Shown here in pieces: positions 23,730 through 33,649 of a stretch of 64,000 bases of DNA. The stretch lies in NCBI GenBank assembly GCA_023105745.1, contig JALGQZ010000017.1:2824001-2888000 (forward strand), written 5' to 3'. The notes below the pieces were generated by a model. The model did no database searches. It saw only the letters and a program-made list of their open reading frames with translations, and was not told where the DNA came from. The first letter of the stretch is position 1. Every line of letters starts with the position of its first letter. Position numbers and translations under genes: made by a program. This DNA comes from Austropuccinia psidii (taxonomy: Eukaryota > Basidiomycota > Pucciniomycetes > Pucciniales > Sphaerophragmiaceae).

Positions 23730-25456
23730 TGTCACAGGGGCTCTTGTGGAAGCAAGAGGGCCTGGCACTCAGGAATCAAGAACTCACTTTGAGGGCTCCA
23801 AAAGATGATAAGAAATACTATGGAATATATTTCTTAAGCAGGAAATAGAGAAAGGACAAATATGCCAAAGATAACAAAGAATAAGAAGAATGAAGCCAGA
23901 GGCTAAAATAAAAGGGAGCCAAAGCCAAGAAGCCAACCAAGTGAATCCTCAATTCACTGTTTCAACCTGCCAGAAAGAACAATGGAATTAGTAAAGGATA
24001 TGACCACCAATATCCACTGACAGGCGAAGAAAGAAAGAGACAAAGGTGCTAATGACTGACTTAAGATTATCAGTATTAACTTTAATAATGTAAAAGAAAA
24101 TAAGGATAAAAATAAATCCAATATATTAATTAACTGGGGAAAAAGTCCCCAGGTGTTGAAAGGTGGCCAGTATATGTGAAAAACTGAAAGATTGATCCTG
24201 AAGGTGGGTCACTGGCTGTATTGTCCGATTTGGGCCAATACAGTCCTGGCCATCTTGAATTTGAGCTGTGTGATTGAATTCCCACAGTGGAATATGAATT
24301 GGCCCAATTGGGCCAAGTACATACAGGTTGATTGATTGCCGCCTGTATGAACCAATTGAGTTGTCCAAATAGTATTGTAATACTTGATGCCTTGACAACT
24401 GATTGAAATGATGTAATACCTCTGAGAATGAACCTTGGAAGAAATCCTGAATGAGAGTACCAACCCAACTCCTGCATAGCCAGGTGGTTGGAGTCCTTGA
24501 ATGGTCTTCTGCTTGCCGCCATGGATTACCAAACTGATGAGTCAAAAAGTCCTCCTTTGAAATGGGTGTTGGATTTTGGTGCCTTGAGTCGAGAAGGTAG
24601 AATTGAGTCCTGAAAACGTCACCATTGAATTGCTGAGAAAAAATGGTGCATAATGGTATATAACACCATATATGCACCACTCCTGCAACCTTGAGTACAG
24701 GGTGCATGGAGGTATAGAAGAATCTTCCTTAAGTTGAGGGAAGCACTTGATGAACTGATTTGGTGGCCCCTGGTGGTTGGCAGAGGCCATGACGGACCTA
24801 TTGGTCCATAGTGGTCCATGGCCAAAAATGAGTCCTACGTGATTTATGGCCAAAAAGGTGTCCAAGGCGTTTTTGGCCAATTTTGGGTCCAAGGGAAATA
24901 TGGCCAATTTTGGCTCAGGTGGGCCCAGATGTGATTTGGGACCCACCTGGCCTTGGGGGCTAGGTGGTTGCCCCCTTTGGCCTCATTGGATTAGGCCAAA
25001 AGGGGCCTAAAAAGCCTGCGGACCGCGGCCCACGCACCACAGCTTACAGACTGTACAGACCGTGGGGGGCCTAAATGGCCCAAAAAGGCCATTTAGGCCC
25101 AAGACCCCCTAATGAAAAGGGGGGGCCTGGATCCACTGGTGGTGGCTAGGGGGCCTGGAGACCCCTAGAAGACAAAAAGGACCCCCCAGGCCCAAAATCA
25201 ATGATGAAGGCCTGGGGGTTGGTAAGGTGTGAATTGGCAAAGAGGGCCAATGACAGCAGGATATGGCCTGAGGCCATAAAATATGATGGAGGCCATAAAT
25301 GGCCATTGGGATGGGTTGTGGCGTAAGAGCCATTGAACACCCAAAAAAGGGGCCAATGGGCCATAAATGATATGACGTGGCCAATTGGCCCCAACTTGGC
25401 TCCAGGTTGGATTGCCGCAACCATCAAGGAGGAGGGTCAAACCCGTAGTTGTGACA
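23730..25456 (-). mobile_element. B1 3' LTR (1727 bp)
   Basis: On the plus strand it runs from TGTCACAGGGG to AGTTGTGACA. It differs from the 5' LTR by scattered substitutions and indels, notably extra sequence around 24940-24975 and 25262-25300. It contains the transcript-start hairpin (24134-24152), a GC-rich segment (25010-25070) and the second hairpin (25067-25100). Confidence 0.93.
25067..25100. other. B1 3' LTR GC-rich hairpin
   Basis: Perfect 14-bp arms GGGCCTAAATGGCC and GGCCATTTAGGCCC enclose a CAAAAA loop. An identical hairpin occurs in the 5' LTR at 33296-33329. Confidence 0.85.
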
Positions 25457-26242
25457 GTACCCCCCCCTACCTTGAATGGTGAGCTCCTGAGCACCAAGAT
25501 GAGGTAGAAGCCTGTTGAGGCTATTGAGACGGATTTGACGGAGGGATTCCAGAGGCATTGAATCTTTAGAAGAAAAATTGAACTGATAAACTTGTTGGCA
25601 TATGAATTGAGGTTGACTTGGTCTTCTGTTGACATTTGGCTTTGACAATGTTAAAGACGTGATTTGACGTAAAGATTTGGCATTAAAGAGTTATAAGAAA
25701 AATATAAAGAATAAAAGAGAAAGAAACAGATATAAAGAAAGAAAAATAAAAATAAAAGAGAAATGAATTTTGAGGAGGAATCCAATCTTCATCACAGATT
25801 ACGACAGTTGATTATGAAAGTGGCCAAGGACCTGGATAAAAGAGCTTGATGCCAGGTGCTCACAGAGTGGCCAAGGTGATGTTTTGACAGATTGTAGACC
25901 CCTCAGGGAAGTTCACACCAGGAGAGGAACCTACTTTTAGAAGTTGCCAATCCCGCCAGTGCCATAAATAAGAATATAAATTGTATTAAGGAGTGTCTTG
26001 AATTGGAAAACTTGGAAAGAAAAATGAAATTGAATGGTCCATTTGCCCAAGTGAGAAAATGGCCATAATTTTGGAATTGATGTTGAAAGCCACACCAACG
26101 AATCTGTGTCCAAATTGCAAAGTGCTCACAGAGTGGCCAAGGTGATGCTTACAACAAGGAGGAGTAGAATACCCCTAAAGGTGCATACCAGGAGTGGGAC
26201 TTACGTTTCGTAATTCCTATCCGCACCAAGCACCATAAAAGA
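25457..26242 (-). other. B1 3' untranslated region with polypurine tract
   Basis: Next to the 3' LTR, in sense orientation, is GTAGGGGGGGGTAC (25457-25470), the expected polypurine tract. The rest, up to the pol stop at 26243, is AT-rich and has no supported ORF. A block near 25480-25530 (GTGAGCTCCTGAGCACCA) is shared with B2 and H2. Confidence 0.8.
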
Positions 26243-29200
26243 TCAAGCTTTTGAAGAATTGGGTCCTGGCTTGTCAGGATACAGAGAATGGAAATCTTTG
26301 ACAAGATCAGGACAACTCTTGAGGGTTTTGGCTGGTTCCCAAGTGGATCTTTCTGGGTCTTGACTGAAACCTTTCCATTCCACCAGATACCATAACCTTC
26401 TCCTCTTGAGCTTAGAATCCAGTCCTTGAGAAACTTCCCATTCCTCTTCTTCTTCAATGGTAATTGGAGGAGGAGGCTCTTGATGCCAAATTGGGATTGT
26501 TGATGTCTTGACTGGTTCCAAGAGTGAGATATGGAAGACTGGGTGGATGGATTTCCATTGAGATGGAAGCTTGAGGTGGTAAGCATGGGAACTGACTTTC
26601 TTCAAGATTGGAAAAGGACCCAGCCATCTTTTGGATAGTTTTTTGGTGGGTCTGGTTGATTTGATATTCTTGGAGGAAAGCCATACCATGTCACCAGGAT
26701 TGAAAACAGGTGGACTTGCTCTACCTTTATCTGAATACCTCTTAAACCGGTTTATGGAAGGTTCAAGTTCGCTCTTGACATCTTGCTGTACTGATTGGAT
26801 TTTTGTTGAAAACTTTCCAGCAGGAGTGTCTTGAGTGATGTGAACTGAATCAAAATGCGGATCTCTTCCATAAACAGTGAAAAACGGGGATTGCTTGGTT
26901 GAAGAGTGATCTGAGTTATTGTAGGCAAATTCAGCCAGAGGGAGCCAGGTGTTCCAATCATCTTGATGATAACTGACATACATCCAAAGATACTGTTCTA
27001 GTATCTGATTTACCCTCTCTGTCTGTCCATCAGTTTCTGGATGGTAAGCAGTTGACAAGTCTCTTGAAATCTTGAGCTGCTGACAAAGATTGGTCCAAAA
27101 GGAAGAAACAAAGAGTGAACCTCTATCACTGACAATGCTTAACGGAAGGCCATGCTTTGAAAAGATATTCTTGATGAAAAAATGGGCCAAATCCAATGAA
27201 GCTATTGAAGACATTGTTGGAATAAAAACCGCCATTTTTGAGAATCTGTCCACTATGACAAGGATTGAGTCAAATGAATTGGACAGGAGCAGTTGAGTGA
27301 TGAAATCCATTGAAAGACAAATCCAAGGACCATTTGGAATTGGAAGAGGTTTGAGGAATCCAAACTTCTTATGGTGAATATTCTTGTTTCTTGAGCACTG
27401 TTGACAGGATGAAACATAATCCTTGATAAATTGAGTCATGCCGGACCAGTGAAAATCCCGCTTGACAAGTTTGAGAGTCTTCTCTTGGCCAGGGTGGCCA
27501 GCTAGAGGAGAATCGTGATGCTTTTGAAGAGTACTAAGTTTAATTGTGGAGTCATTTGGGACTACCACCCGATCTTTGAAGAGAAGGAGTTGGGAAGAGG
27601 AATCAAGAGAATAATCTTGAACAGATTTACCTTTACCCAGGTCTTCAAGGATACTTCTGTACTGGGGATCTTGCCATAATTTCTTCTGGATGGAATCAAT
27701 CAAATTTGAAAAAGATTCCACCTTGACTGCAAAAAATCTTGAGGGTTGGACTTCATCTTGCTTAATGATTTGCTGAAATTTCATTGGATTCTTGCTGATG
27801 AAATCCTCCCCCCTCTCCGGATAAACGTCGTCCCAACGTGATAAGGCATCCGGAAGAGTAGCTAGGCGGCCAGGGCGGTAAGTGATTGAGAAATGAAATT
27901 CAGAAAGGAATTCAGCCCAACGGGCTTGACGGCGAGTGAGTACTTTGGAGGTCATGAAGTATTGAAGGGACGAGTGATCAGTGAGAAGTTCAAAAGGGGA
28001 AGCCAGTGAAAGAAGAAAAGCCCTCCAGCGCTTGAGAGACCAGACGATACCAAGGAGTTCCTTGTCATGAACTTTGTAATTGAGCTCTGCTGGGATAAGC
28101 TTGCGGCTGTCAAATGCAATGGGATGTTTTCCTGAGTCAGAGACCTTACTCAGTACAGCACCCAAGGCATAATCTGATGCATCAGTCTCTACAATGGTGG
28201 GTAGAGAAGGATTGAAGTGGGACAGGATTGGAACGCTGGTAAAAGCCTCTTTGAGTTGATGAAACTGACTAAGAGCTTCCTCATTGAGGGGAAAACAGGA
28301 ATCTTTCTTGAGGAAACTGGTGAGTGAACTGATCTTTTTTGAATAATTCTTGATGAAACGGCAGTAGAAGTTGGCAAAGCCAAGGAAGGATTGAAGAGAC
28401 TTGAGGTTTCTTGGAGGCAGGCAATTGAGAATCTGCTGGACTTTTGCTTGGTCCATCTTGAGGCCTTCAGAAGAAACTACATAAGCAAGATATTCCACGC
28501 TTAAAACATGAAACAGGCATTTGGACGCCTTAGCAAAAAGGTTATTGGCTCTGAGTCTGGAAAGAACAGTGGACACATGAGTGACATGTTCTTCCTCAGA
28601 TTTGGAAAAGACCATAATGTCATCCAAATAAACCACAACAAAAACATCGAGAAGATCTTGAAAGATATCATTGACAAGATTTTGAAAAGAAGCAGGAGCA
28701 TTGGTGAGCCCAAATGGCATAACCAAGTACTCATAACTGCCATATTTAGTTCTAAAACAAGTCAAATGTTCATCACCCTCCTTGATTCTGGGCAGGTTAT
28801 ATGCACCACGCAAATCAATCTTGGAGAAGATAGAAGAACCATTAAAGACATTGAGAAGCTTTTTCATAGGCGGAACAGGATACTTGTTCTTCCTAGTAAC
28901 AGAATTGAGTTTGCGGTAATCAACACACAAACAGAGGCCACCATCTTTCTTTTTGACAAAAAGAACAGGTGCTCCTGTTGAAGAGGAGCTTGGCCGGATG
29001 AAACCTTTCTCTACATTCTCTGAAATGTAGGCCCTGAGTGTATCTGACTCTTGTTTGTATAAAGAGTAGATCACCCCAACTGGAGGTAGAGACCCCTCCA
29101 GCTTGATATGATGATCACAGGCACGGTGAGGAGGAGGTTTTTCTGCTTTCACCTTGGAGAATACATCCAGATATTGGTGATAGACAGAAGGAACAACCTT

Positions 29201-30028
29201 CATCAGGGTTTCTACTTCTTCTGGCTCTTCCTCTTCATCCCACAACTCCTCCAGGGAGTCATGATAAGATGAAGGAGGAAGGTCCATATTCCCAAATAAG
29301 AGGTGAAGTGAAGATACAGAATTATCTTCTCCAACATCTTGAATCTCTTTGAAGACTTCAGCTCTAGGAGATAGTAATGACTGTTGGGAATGAATGGAAG
29401 GAATATGGACAGAAGATGGGAATGATGGTGTTCTAGAATCACCAACCAGAGCTGCACATGATTTTGCAGAAGAAACGTCATTACCGAAAGAATTAGAAGG
29501 ATCAGAATAGTCCAAATGATCAGGATTAAAGGTGATTAGCCCTTGCCTCCAATCAATAACTGGATTAAAAAGATTGAGAAATTCAAAGCCCAATATGAGG
29601 TCTTCTCCCTTGGGAGTATCAATGACTAAAAAGTCCCATTCAAAGCTTGGGAAGGAAGGGAGCTCAACCATATATCTAGTATGGTGAGTCACAAATGAGG
29701 AAGGAGACTCAGAGGAGTCAAGAATGATAAGGGGAATCTTCTCTGGAAGTTCTGACGTAGTCAATGAGTACTTGTGAACAAACTGCTTTGCAATGAATGA
29801 GTGTGTAGCACCAGAATCAATGAGAATACTGTAAAAAACATCAGAAAGAGAAGAAAAGACAAACAATTTAAGAGAATTTTTGACACCAGTATTCAGAATG
29901 CACAATTGTGCTCTGGAAGGAAAATTGTGAAGACAATTGAACATAACATGGTCTCCACTCAGGCTTTTCCCTGGCTGGGAAATTGGCCTCACGGTTGGGC
30001 AAGCTTGTTCTGAGGTCTCTTGAAGCAA
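26243..30028 (-). CDS. B1 Pol polyprotein (protease, RT, RNase H, integrase, chromodomain)
   Basis: An uninterrupted frame of about 1261 codons. Domains by residue: aspartic protease with DSGATHSF (Asp about 71); RT about 330-520 with KIDLRGAY and an intact YLDD (about 468); RNase H about 610-730 (TDASD, TDHSS); integrase HHCC finger about 835-885; D,D-E core with MDF (about 909), SDRGS (about 967) and TDGQTERVNQ (about 1000); chromodomain about 1195-1246 (WYLVEWKGF, TWEP). It would copy and integrate the element, and chromodomains in this group are thought to steer integration toward particular chromatin. There is no ATG at the left edge. The frame is -1 relative to gag and overlaps its end by about 40 bases, so translation probably comes from frameshifting. 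All catalytic residues I checked are present. Confidence 0.95.
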   Translation of the reverse strand: MLQETSEQACPTVRPISQPGKSLSGDHVMFNCLHNFPSRAQLCILNTGVKNSLKLFVFSSLSDVFYSILIDSGATHSFIAKQFVHKYSLTTSELPEKIPLIILDSSESPSSFVTHHTRYMVELPSFPSFEWDFLVIDTPKGEDLILGFEFLNLFNPVIDWRQGLITFNPDHLDYSDPSNSFGNDVSSAKSCAALVGDSRTPSFPSSVHIPSIHSQQSLLSPRAEVFKEIQDVGEDNSVSSLHLLFGNMDLPPSSYHDSLEELWDEEEEPEEVETLMKVVPSVYHQYLDVFSKVKAEKPPPHRACDHHIKLEGSLPPVGVIYSLYKQESDTLRAYISENVEKGFIRPSSSSTGAPVLFVKKKDGGLCLCVDYRKLNSVTRKNKYPVPPMKKLLNVFNGSSIFSKIDLRGAYNLPRIKEGDEHLTCFRTKYGSYEYLVMPFGLTNAPASFQNLVNDIFQDLLDVFVVVYLDDIMVFSKSEEEHVTHVSTVLSRLRANNLFAKASKCLFHVLSVEYLAYVVSSEGLKMDQAKVQQILNCLPPRNLKSLQSFLGFANFYCRFIKNYSKKISSLTSFLKKDSCFPLNEEALSQFHQLKEAFTSVPILSHFNPSLPTIVETDASDYALGAVLSKVSDSGKHPIAFDSRKLIPAELNYKVHDKELLGIVWSLKRWRAFLLSLASPFELLTDHSSLQYFMTSKVLTRRQARWAEFLSEFHFSITYRPGRLATLPDALSRWDDVYPERGEDFISKNPMKFQQIIKQDEVQPSRFFAVKVESFSNLIDSIQKKLWQDPQYRSILEDLGKGKSVQDYSLDSSSQLLLFKDRVVVPNDSTIKLSTLQKHHDSPLAGHPGQEKTLKLVKRDFHWSGMTQFIKDYVSSCQQCSRNKNIHHKKFGFLKPLPIPNGPWICLSMDFITQLLLSNSFDSILVIVDRFSKMAVFIPTMSSIASLDLAHFFIKNIFSKHGLPLSIVSDRGSLFVSSFWTNLCQQLKISRDLSTAYHPETDGQTERVNQILEQYLWMYVSYHQDDWNTWLPLAEFAYNNSDHSSTKQSPFFTVYGRDPHFDSVHITQDTPAGKFSTKIQSVQQDVKSELEPSINRFKRYSDKGRASPPVFNPGDMVWLSSKNIKSTRPTKKLSKRWLGPFPILKKVSSHAYHLKLPSQWKSIHPVFHISLLEPVKTSTIPIWHQEPPPPITIEEEEEWEVSQGLDSKLKRRRLWYLVEWKGFSQDPERSTWEPAKTLKSCPDLVKDFHSLYPDKPGPNSSKA

Positions 30029-31299
30029 GACTCAAGACTATGCTTCCCACCACAATAGGTACAAATACCCTCTCTGAGTCTTCTTTCTTTTTCAGAACCT
30101 TTCAACTCGAAGTCCTTATTCAACAAGGAAGAATGGGGCTTGTCCCGCTTTTGAGCATGAAAATTCTTCTTCTTGTGACTTGAGCTTGAAGAATTTTGAT
30201 GGTGAGAAGAACTTGACTTTGAGGCTTCAGGTTTCTTCTCTTGATGATGATTCTTCTCCTTTTGCCTCTCATGGTACCTGGTATCAAGTTCCAGGGTAAC
30301 GTCCATTAAGTCTTGAAGAGAATCAATATTTGAAGTATGGGAGGCCAATTGATCCAGAATCCTGGATGGCAATCCCTTCCTGAAATGATGAATGAGAGCT
30401 CTTTCCCCCCAATCCCCGATTCTTGAAACCAAACTCCTGAAATCAGCTATGTACAGTGAAACATGGCCACCTTCTTTCATCCTAAGGCCATCCAACTCTG
30501 CTTCAGCTTTTCTAACTTCATTTGGGTCTCCAAATAAAGTGAAGAGTTGGGATTCAAATAATGGCCAAGAATTGAGAAGATAACTTGAGTCTTGATTTGT
30601 GAGGTTAGAAAGGTAAGGCTCAATACATTTTGAAGCCCTGCAAATAAGAAATGAAGTGGCATAAAGAACCTTCTTCCTGTCTTGAGAGAAGTTTGCCGGA
30701 TCATTATGAAAAATAAGCTGGCATGACTGAATAAAGCTTCTGACTTTGAAGGGTTGAGTCCCATCAAAGCATTCTGGTGCCTTCATAGATGGAGTCTTGA
30801 CGGCTGGTGGTCTTGATAAATCAGAAGAAGAAGCTGCTGGAAGATTAGCCATAATCTGAGTCATTTGCTGCATAATGGCCAATAAAGATGGTTCAGACTG
30901 ATGAGAGACAGGCTGATCAGACTGGGCTAGAGTTGGTCTTCCAGTACCTTGGGATGCCCCCACCGGAGCAGGAACACCTTCAGTACCTTCAGACTCTTCC
31001 TATTCCACAGAATTCTCCTCCTCCTCTTCACTGTCTTCACCTGGACCTTTGAAACTAGTCCTTGACATGCCTGGAAGACTGCCAACTACTCCTGAAAAAG
31101 AATTTGATCTTCTTGGCACTCTTCCTTCCTTCCTGGATGGTGCTGCTCCTTCCATGCGGGGTCCTCTATCTAATTGGGCCCTCAGTTGAGGAACTGCTGG
31201 GGTGCCATCAAGAGGAACTCTTGGAGTAGGAGTAAGAACAGCTTGAGTTCGAGCCTGGGATCTTGTCTGTCTTGCAGGAGGTGAGTGTTGGAGTTGCAT
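29989..31299 (-). pseudogene. B1 gag with one in-frame amber stop
   Basis: The 437-codon frame starts at ATG 31299, at the same position as the B2 gag start. It has an Arg/Pro-rich N-terminal part, an acidic stretch (codons about 90-100), a capsid-like retrotransposon gag region (roughly codons 180-330) and a C-terminal zinc knuckle CTYCGGKHSLESC, spaced CX2CX3HX4C. Codon 100 is TAG (ends at 31000) in a run of Glu codons; B2 has GAG or GGG-like codons there. A single GAG-to-TAG change would explain it, so this copy is probably dead by one recent mutation. Programmed readthrough is a less likely alternative. Confidence 0.88.
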
Positions 31300-31995
31300 G
31301 ATTTAAATAAGAGTAAAATTTAAATAAAAGAATCAAAACTTGAACAAAACTTGAGGCAAAACCAAAATAGTCTTGAGGATGAAATCAAATCAAATCTTGA
31401 GGGGAAAAATCAATGAATATCCCGAAGTCAATAAAATCAATCAATCAACATCAATGAAATCAAATCTTGCAGTGAAAATCAATCAGTCAAATGAATTCTT
31501 GAGTCAAAGTCTTGATGTGAAATTCAGCAAATCAATGGAAAGATCTTCAGGTCAATCAAATATCTTGAAGTCAATATCAATTATGTCAAATCAGTCAATC
31601 AAATCAATTATCAAGTGAATTCTTCCTGAAATCAAAATTCTTGAAGAGAAAATCAAATTGAATCCTGATACGAAAAACGTGTCTGAATAATTTGATGAAT
31701 AATCTGAAAAATCAAAATAACAAGACGCTTGGAATGAAGGATAAACTTGGATTGATGATTGAGATTAAGATTGAAAAGATAAACAGAAAATAAAATTTGG
31801 GTCAGCTTTCAATTTTCAGAATGAAGAAATGAATGAGAGAAAATTGAGAGGTGACAAAGAATCAATAATTTTCATAAGCGTTAAAAAGTTATAATTTCGA
31901 TGAATGAATGAATAAAATTGATGAATAAGGAATGAATAAAAATGATGAAGAATGAATGAATAGAATGAGAAGCAATTATGAGTTAATTAATATAA
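31300..31995 (-). other. B1 5' leader, TTGATT-rich, with candidate self-primer site
   Basis: About 700 bases between the 5' LTR and gag. The part at 31370-31640 is built of irregular TTGATT/AATCAA units. Directly beside the LTR (31981-31995), the sense strand reads TATATTAATTAACT after one or two bases. This is the exact complement of AGTTAATTAATATA in the LTR, so it is a candidate primer-binding site for the element's own RNA. Confidence 0.6.
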
Positions 31996-33649
31996 TGTCA
32001 CAGGGGCTCTTATGGAAGCAAGAGGGCCTGGCACTCAGGAATCAAGAACTCACTTGGAGGGCTTCAAAAGATGATAAGAAATACTATGGAATATATTTCT
32101 TAAGCAGGAAATAGAGAAAGGACAAATATGCCAAAGATAACAAAGAATAAGAAGAATGAAGCAAGAGGCCAAAATAAAAGGAGGCCAAAGCCAAGAAGCC
32201 AACCAAGTGAATCCTCAATTCACTGTTTCAACCTGCCAGAAAGAACAATGGAATTAGTAAAGGATATGACCACCAATATCCACTGACAGGCAAAGAAAGA
32301 AAGAGAAAAAGGTGCTAATGACTGACTTAAGATTATCAGTATTAACTTGAATAATGTAAAAGAAAATAAGGATAAAAATAAATCCAATATAATAATTAAC
32401 TGGGGAAAAAGTCCCCAGGTGCTGAAAGGTGGCCAGTATATGTGAAAAACTGAAAGATTGATCCTGAAGGTGGGTCACTGGCTATATTGTCCGATTCAGG
32501 CCAATACAGTCCTGGCCATCTTGAATTTGAACTGTGTGATTGAATTCCCACAGTAGAATATTAATTGGGCCAATTGGGCCAAGTACATACAGGTTGATTG
32601 ATTGCCGCCTGTATGAACCAATTGAGTTGTCCAAATAGTATTGAAATACTTGATGCCTTGAAAACTGATTGAAATGATGCAATACCTCTGAGAATGAACC
32701 TTGGAAGAAATCCTGAATGAGAGTACCAACCCAACTCCTGCATAGCCAGGTGGTTGGAGTCCTTGAATGGTCTTCTGCTTGCCGCCATGGATTACCAAAC
32801 TGATGAGTCCAAAAGTCCTCCTTCAAAATGGGCGTTGCATTTTGGTTCCTTGTGTCCTGAAAACGTCATCATTGAATTGCTGAGCAAAAATGGTGCATAA
32901 TGGTATATAACACCATATATGCACCACTCCTGCAACCTTGAGTACGGGGTGCATGGAGGAATGGAAGAATCTTCCTTAAGTTGAGGGAAAAACTTGATGA
33001 ACTGATTTGTTGGCCCCTGGTGGTTTCCAGAGGCCATGACGGAGATATTGGTCCATAGTGGTCCATGGCCAAAAATGAGTCCTACGTGATTTATGGCCAA
33101 AAAGGTGCCCAAGGCGTTTTTGGCCAATTTTGGGTCCAAGGGAAATATGGCCAATTTTGGCTCAGGTGGGCCCAGATGTGGTTTGGGACCCGGTTGCCCC
33201 CTTTGGCCACTTTTGGCCTCATTGGATTAGGCCAAAAGGGGCCTAAAACGCCTGCGGACCGCGGTACGTGGCCTACGGACCGTACGGACCATAGGGGGCC
33301 TAAATGGCCCAAAAAGGCCATTTAGGCCCAAGACCCCCTAATGAAAAGGGGGGGCCTGGATCCACTGGTGGTGGATAGGGGGCCTAGAGACCCCTAGAAG
33401 ACAAAAAGGACCCCCCAGGCCCAAAATCAATTATGAAGGCCTGGGGGTTGGTGAGGTGTGAATTGGCCAAGAGGGCCAATGACAGCAGGATACGGCCATT
33501 GGGATGGGTTGTGGCATAAGAGCCATTGAACACCCAAAAAAGGAGCCAATGGGCCATAAATGATATGACGTGGCCAATTGGCCCCAACTTGGCTCCAGGT
33601 TGGATTGCCGCAATCATCAAGGAGGAGGGTCAAACCCGTGGTTGTGACA
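31996..33649 (-). mobile_element. B1 5' LTR (1654 bp)
   Basis: On the plus strand it runs from TGTCACAGGGG to GGTTGTGACA and pairs with 23730-25456. The transcript-start hairpin is at 32400-32418 and the GC hairpin at 33296-33329. The segment 33250-33290 keeps an unusual cluster of CpGs (repeated GGACCG units), while surrounding LTR sequence has few. Confidence 0.93.

Larger units (their letters stand above)
23730..33649 (-). mobile_element. Full-length Gypsy chromovirus B1 (9920 bp)
   Basis: Complete element inside B2 pol, flanked by a perfect GACTG duplication (23725-23729 and 33650-33654). In sense order it has a 5' LTR (33649-31996), leader, gag, protease-RT-RNase H-integrase-chromodomain, 3' untranslated region, polypurine tract and 3' LTR (25456-23730). 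The C-terminal chromodomain places it among chromoviruses. The two LTRs are very similar but differ by several indels. Confidence 0.95.

Noticed and set aside
31370..31640. TTGATT repeats considered as a CRISPR-like, satellite or centromeric array
   Set aside because: Units are irregular, without spacers of constant size, and the block is part of the leader of two B elements.
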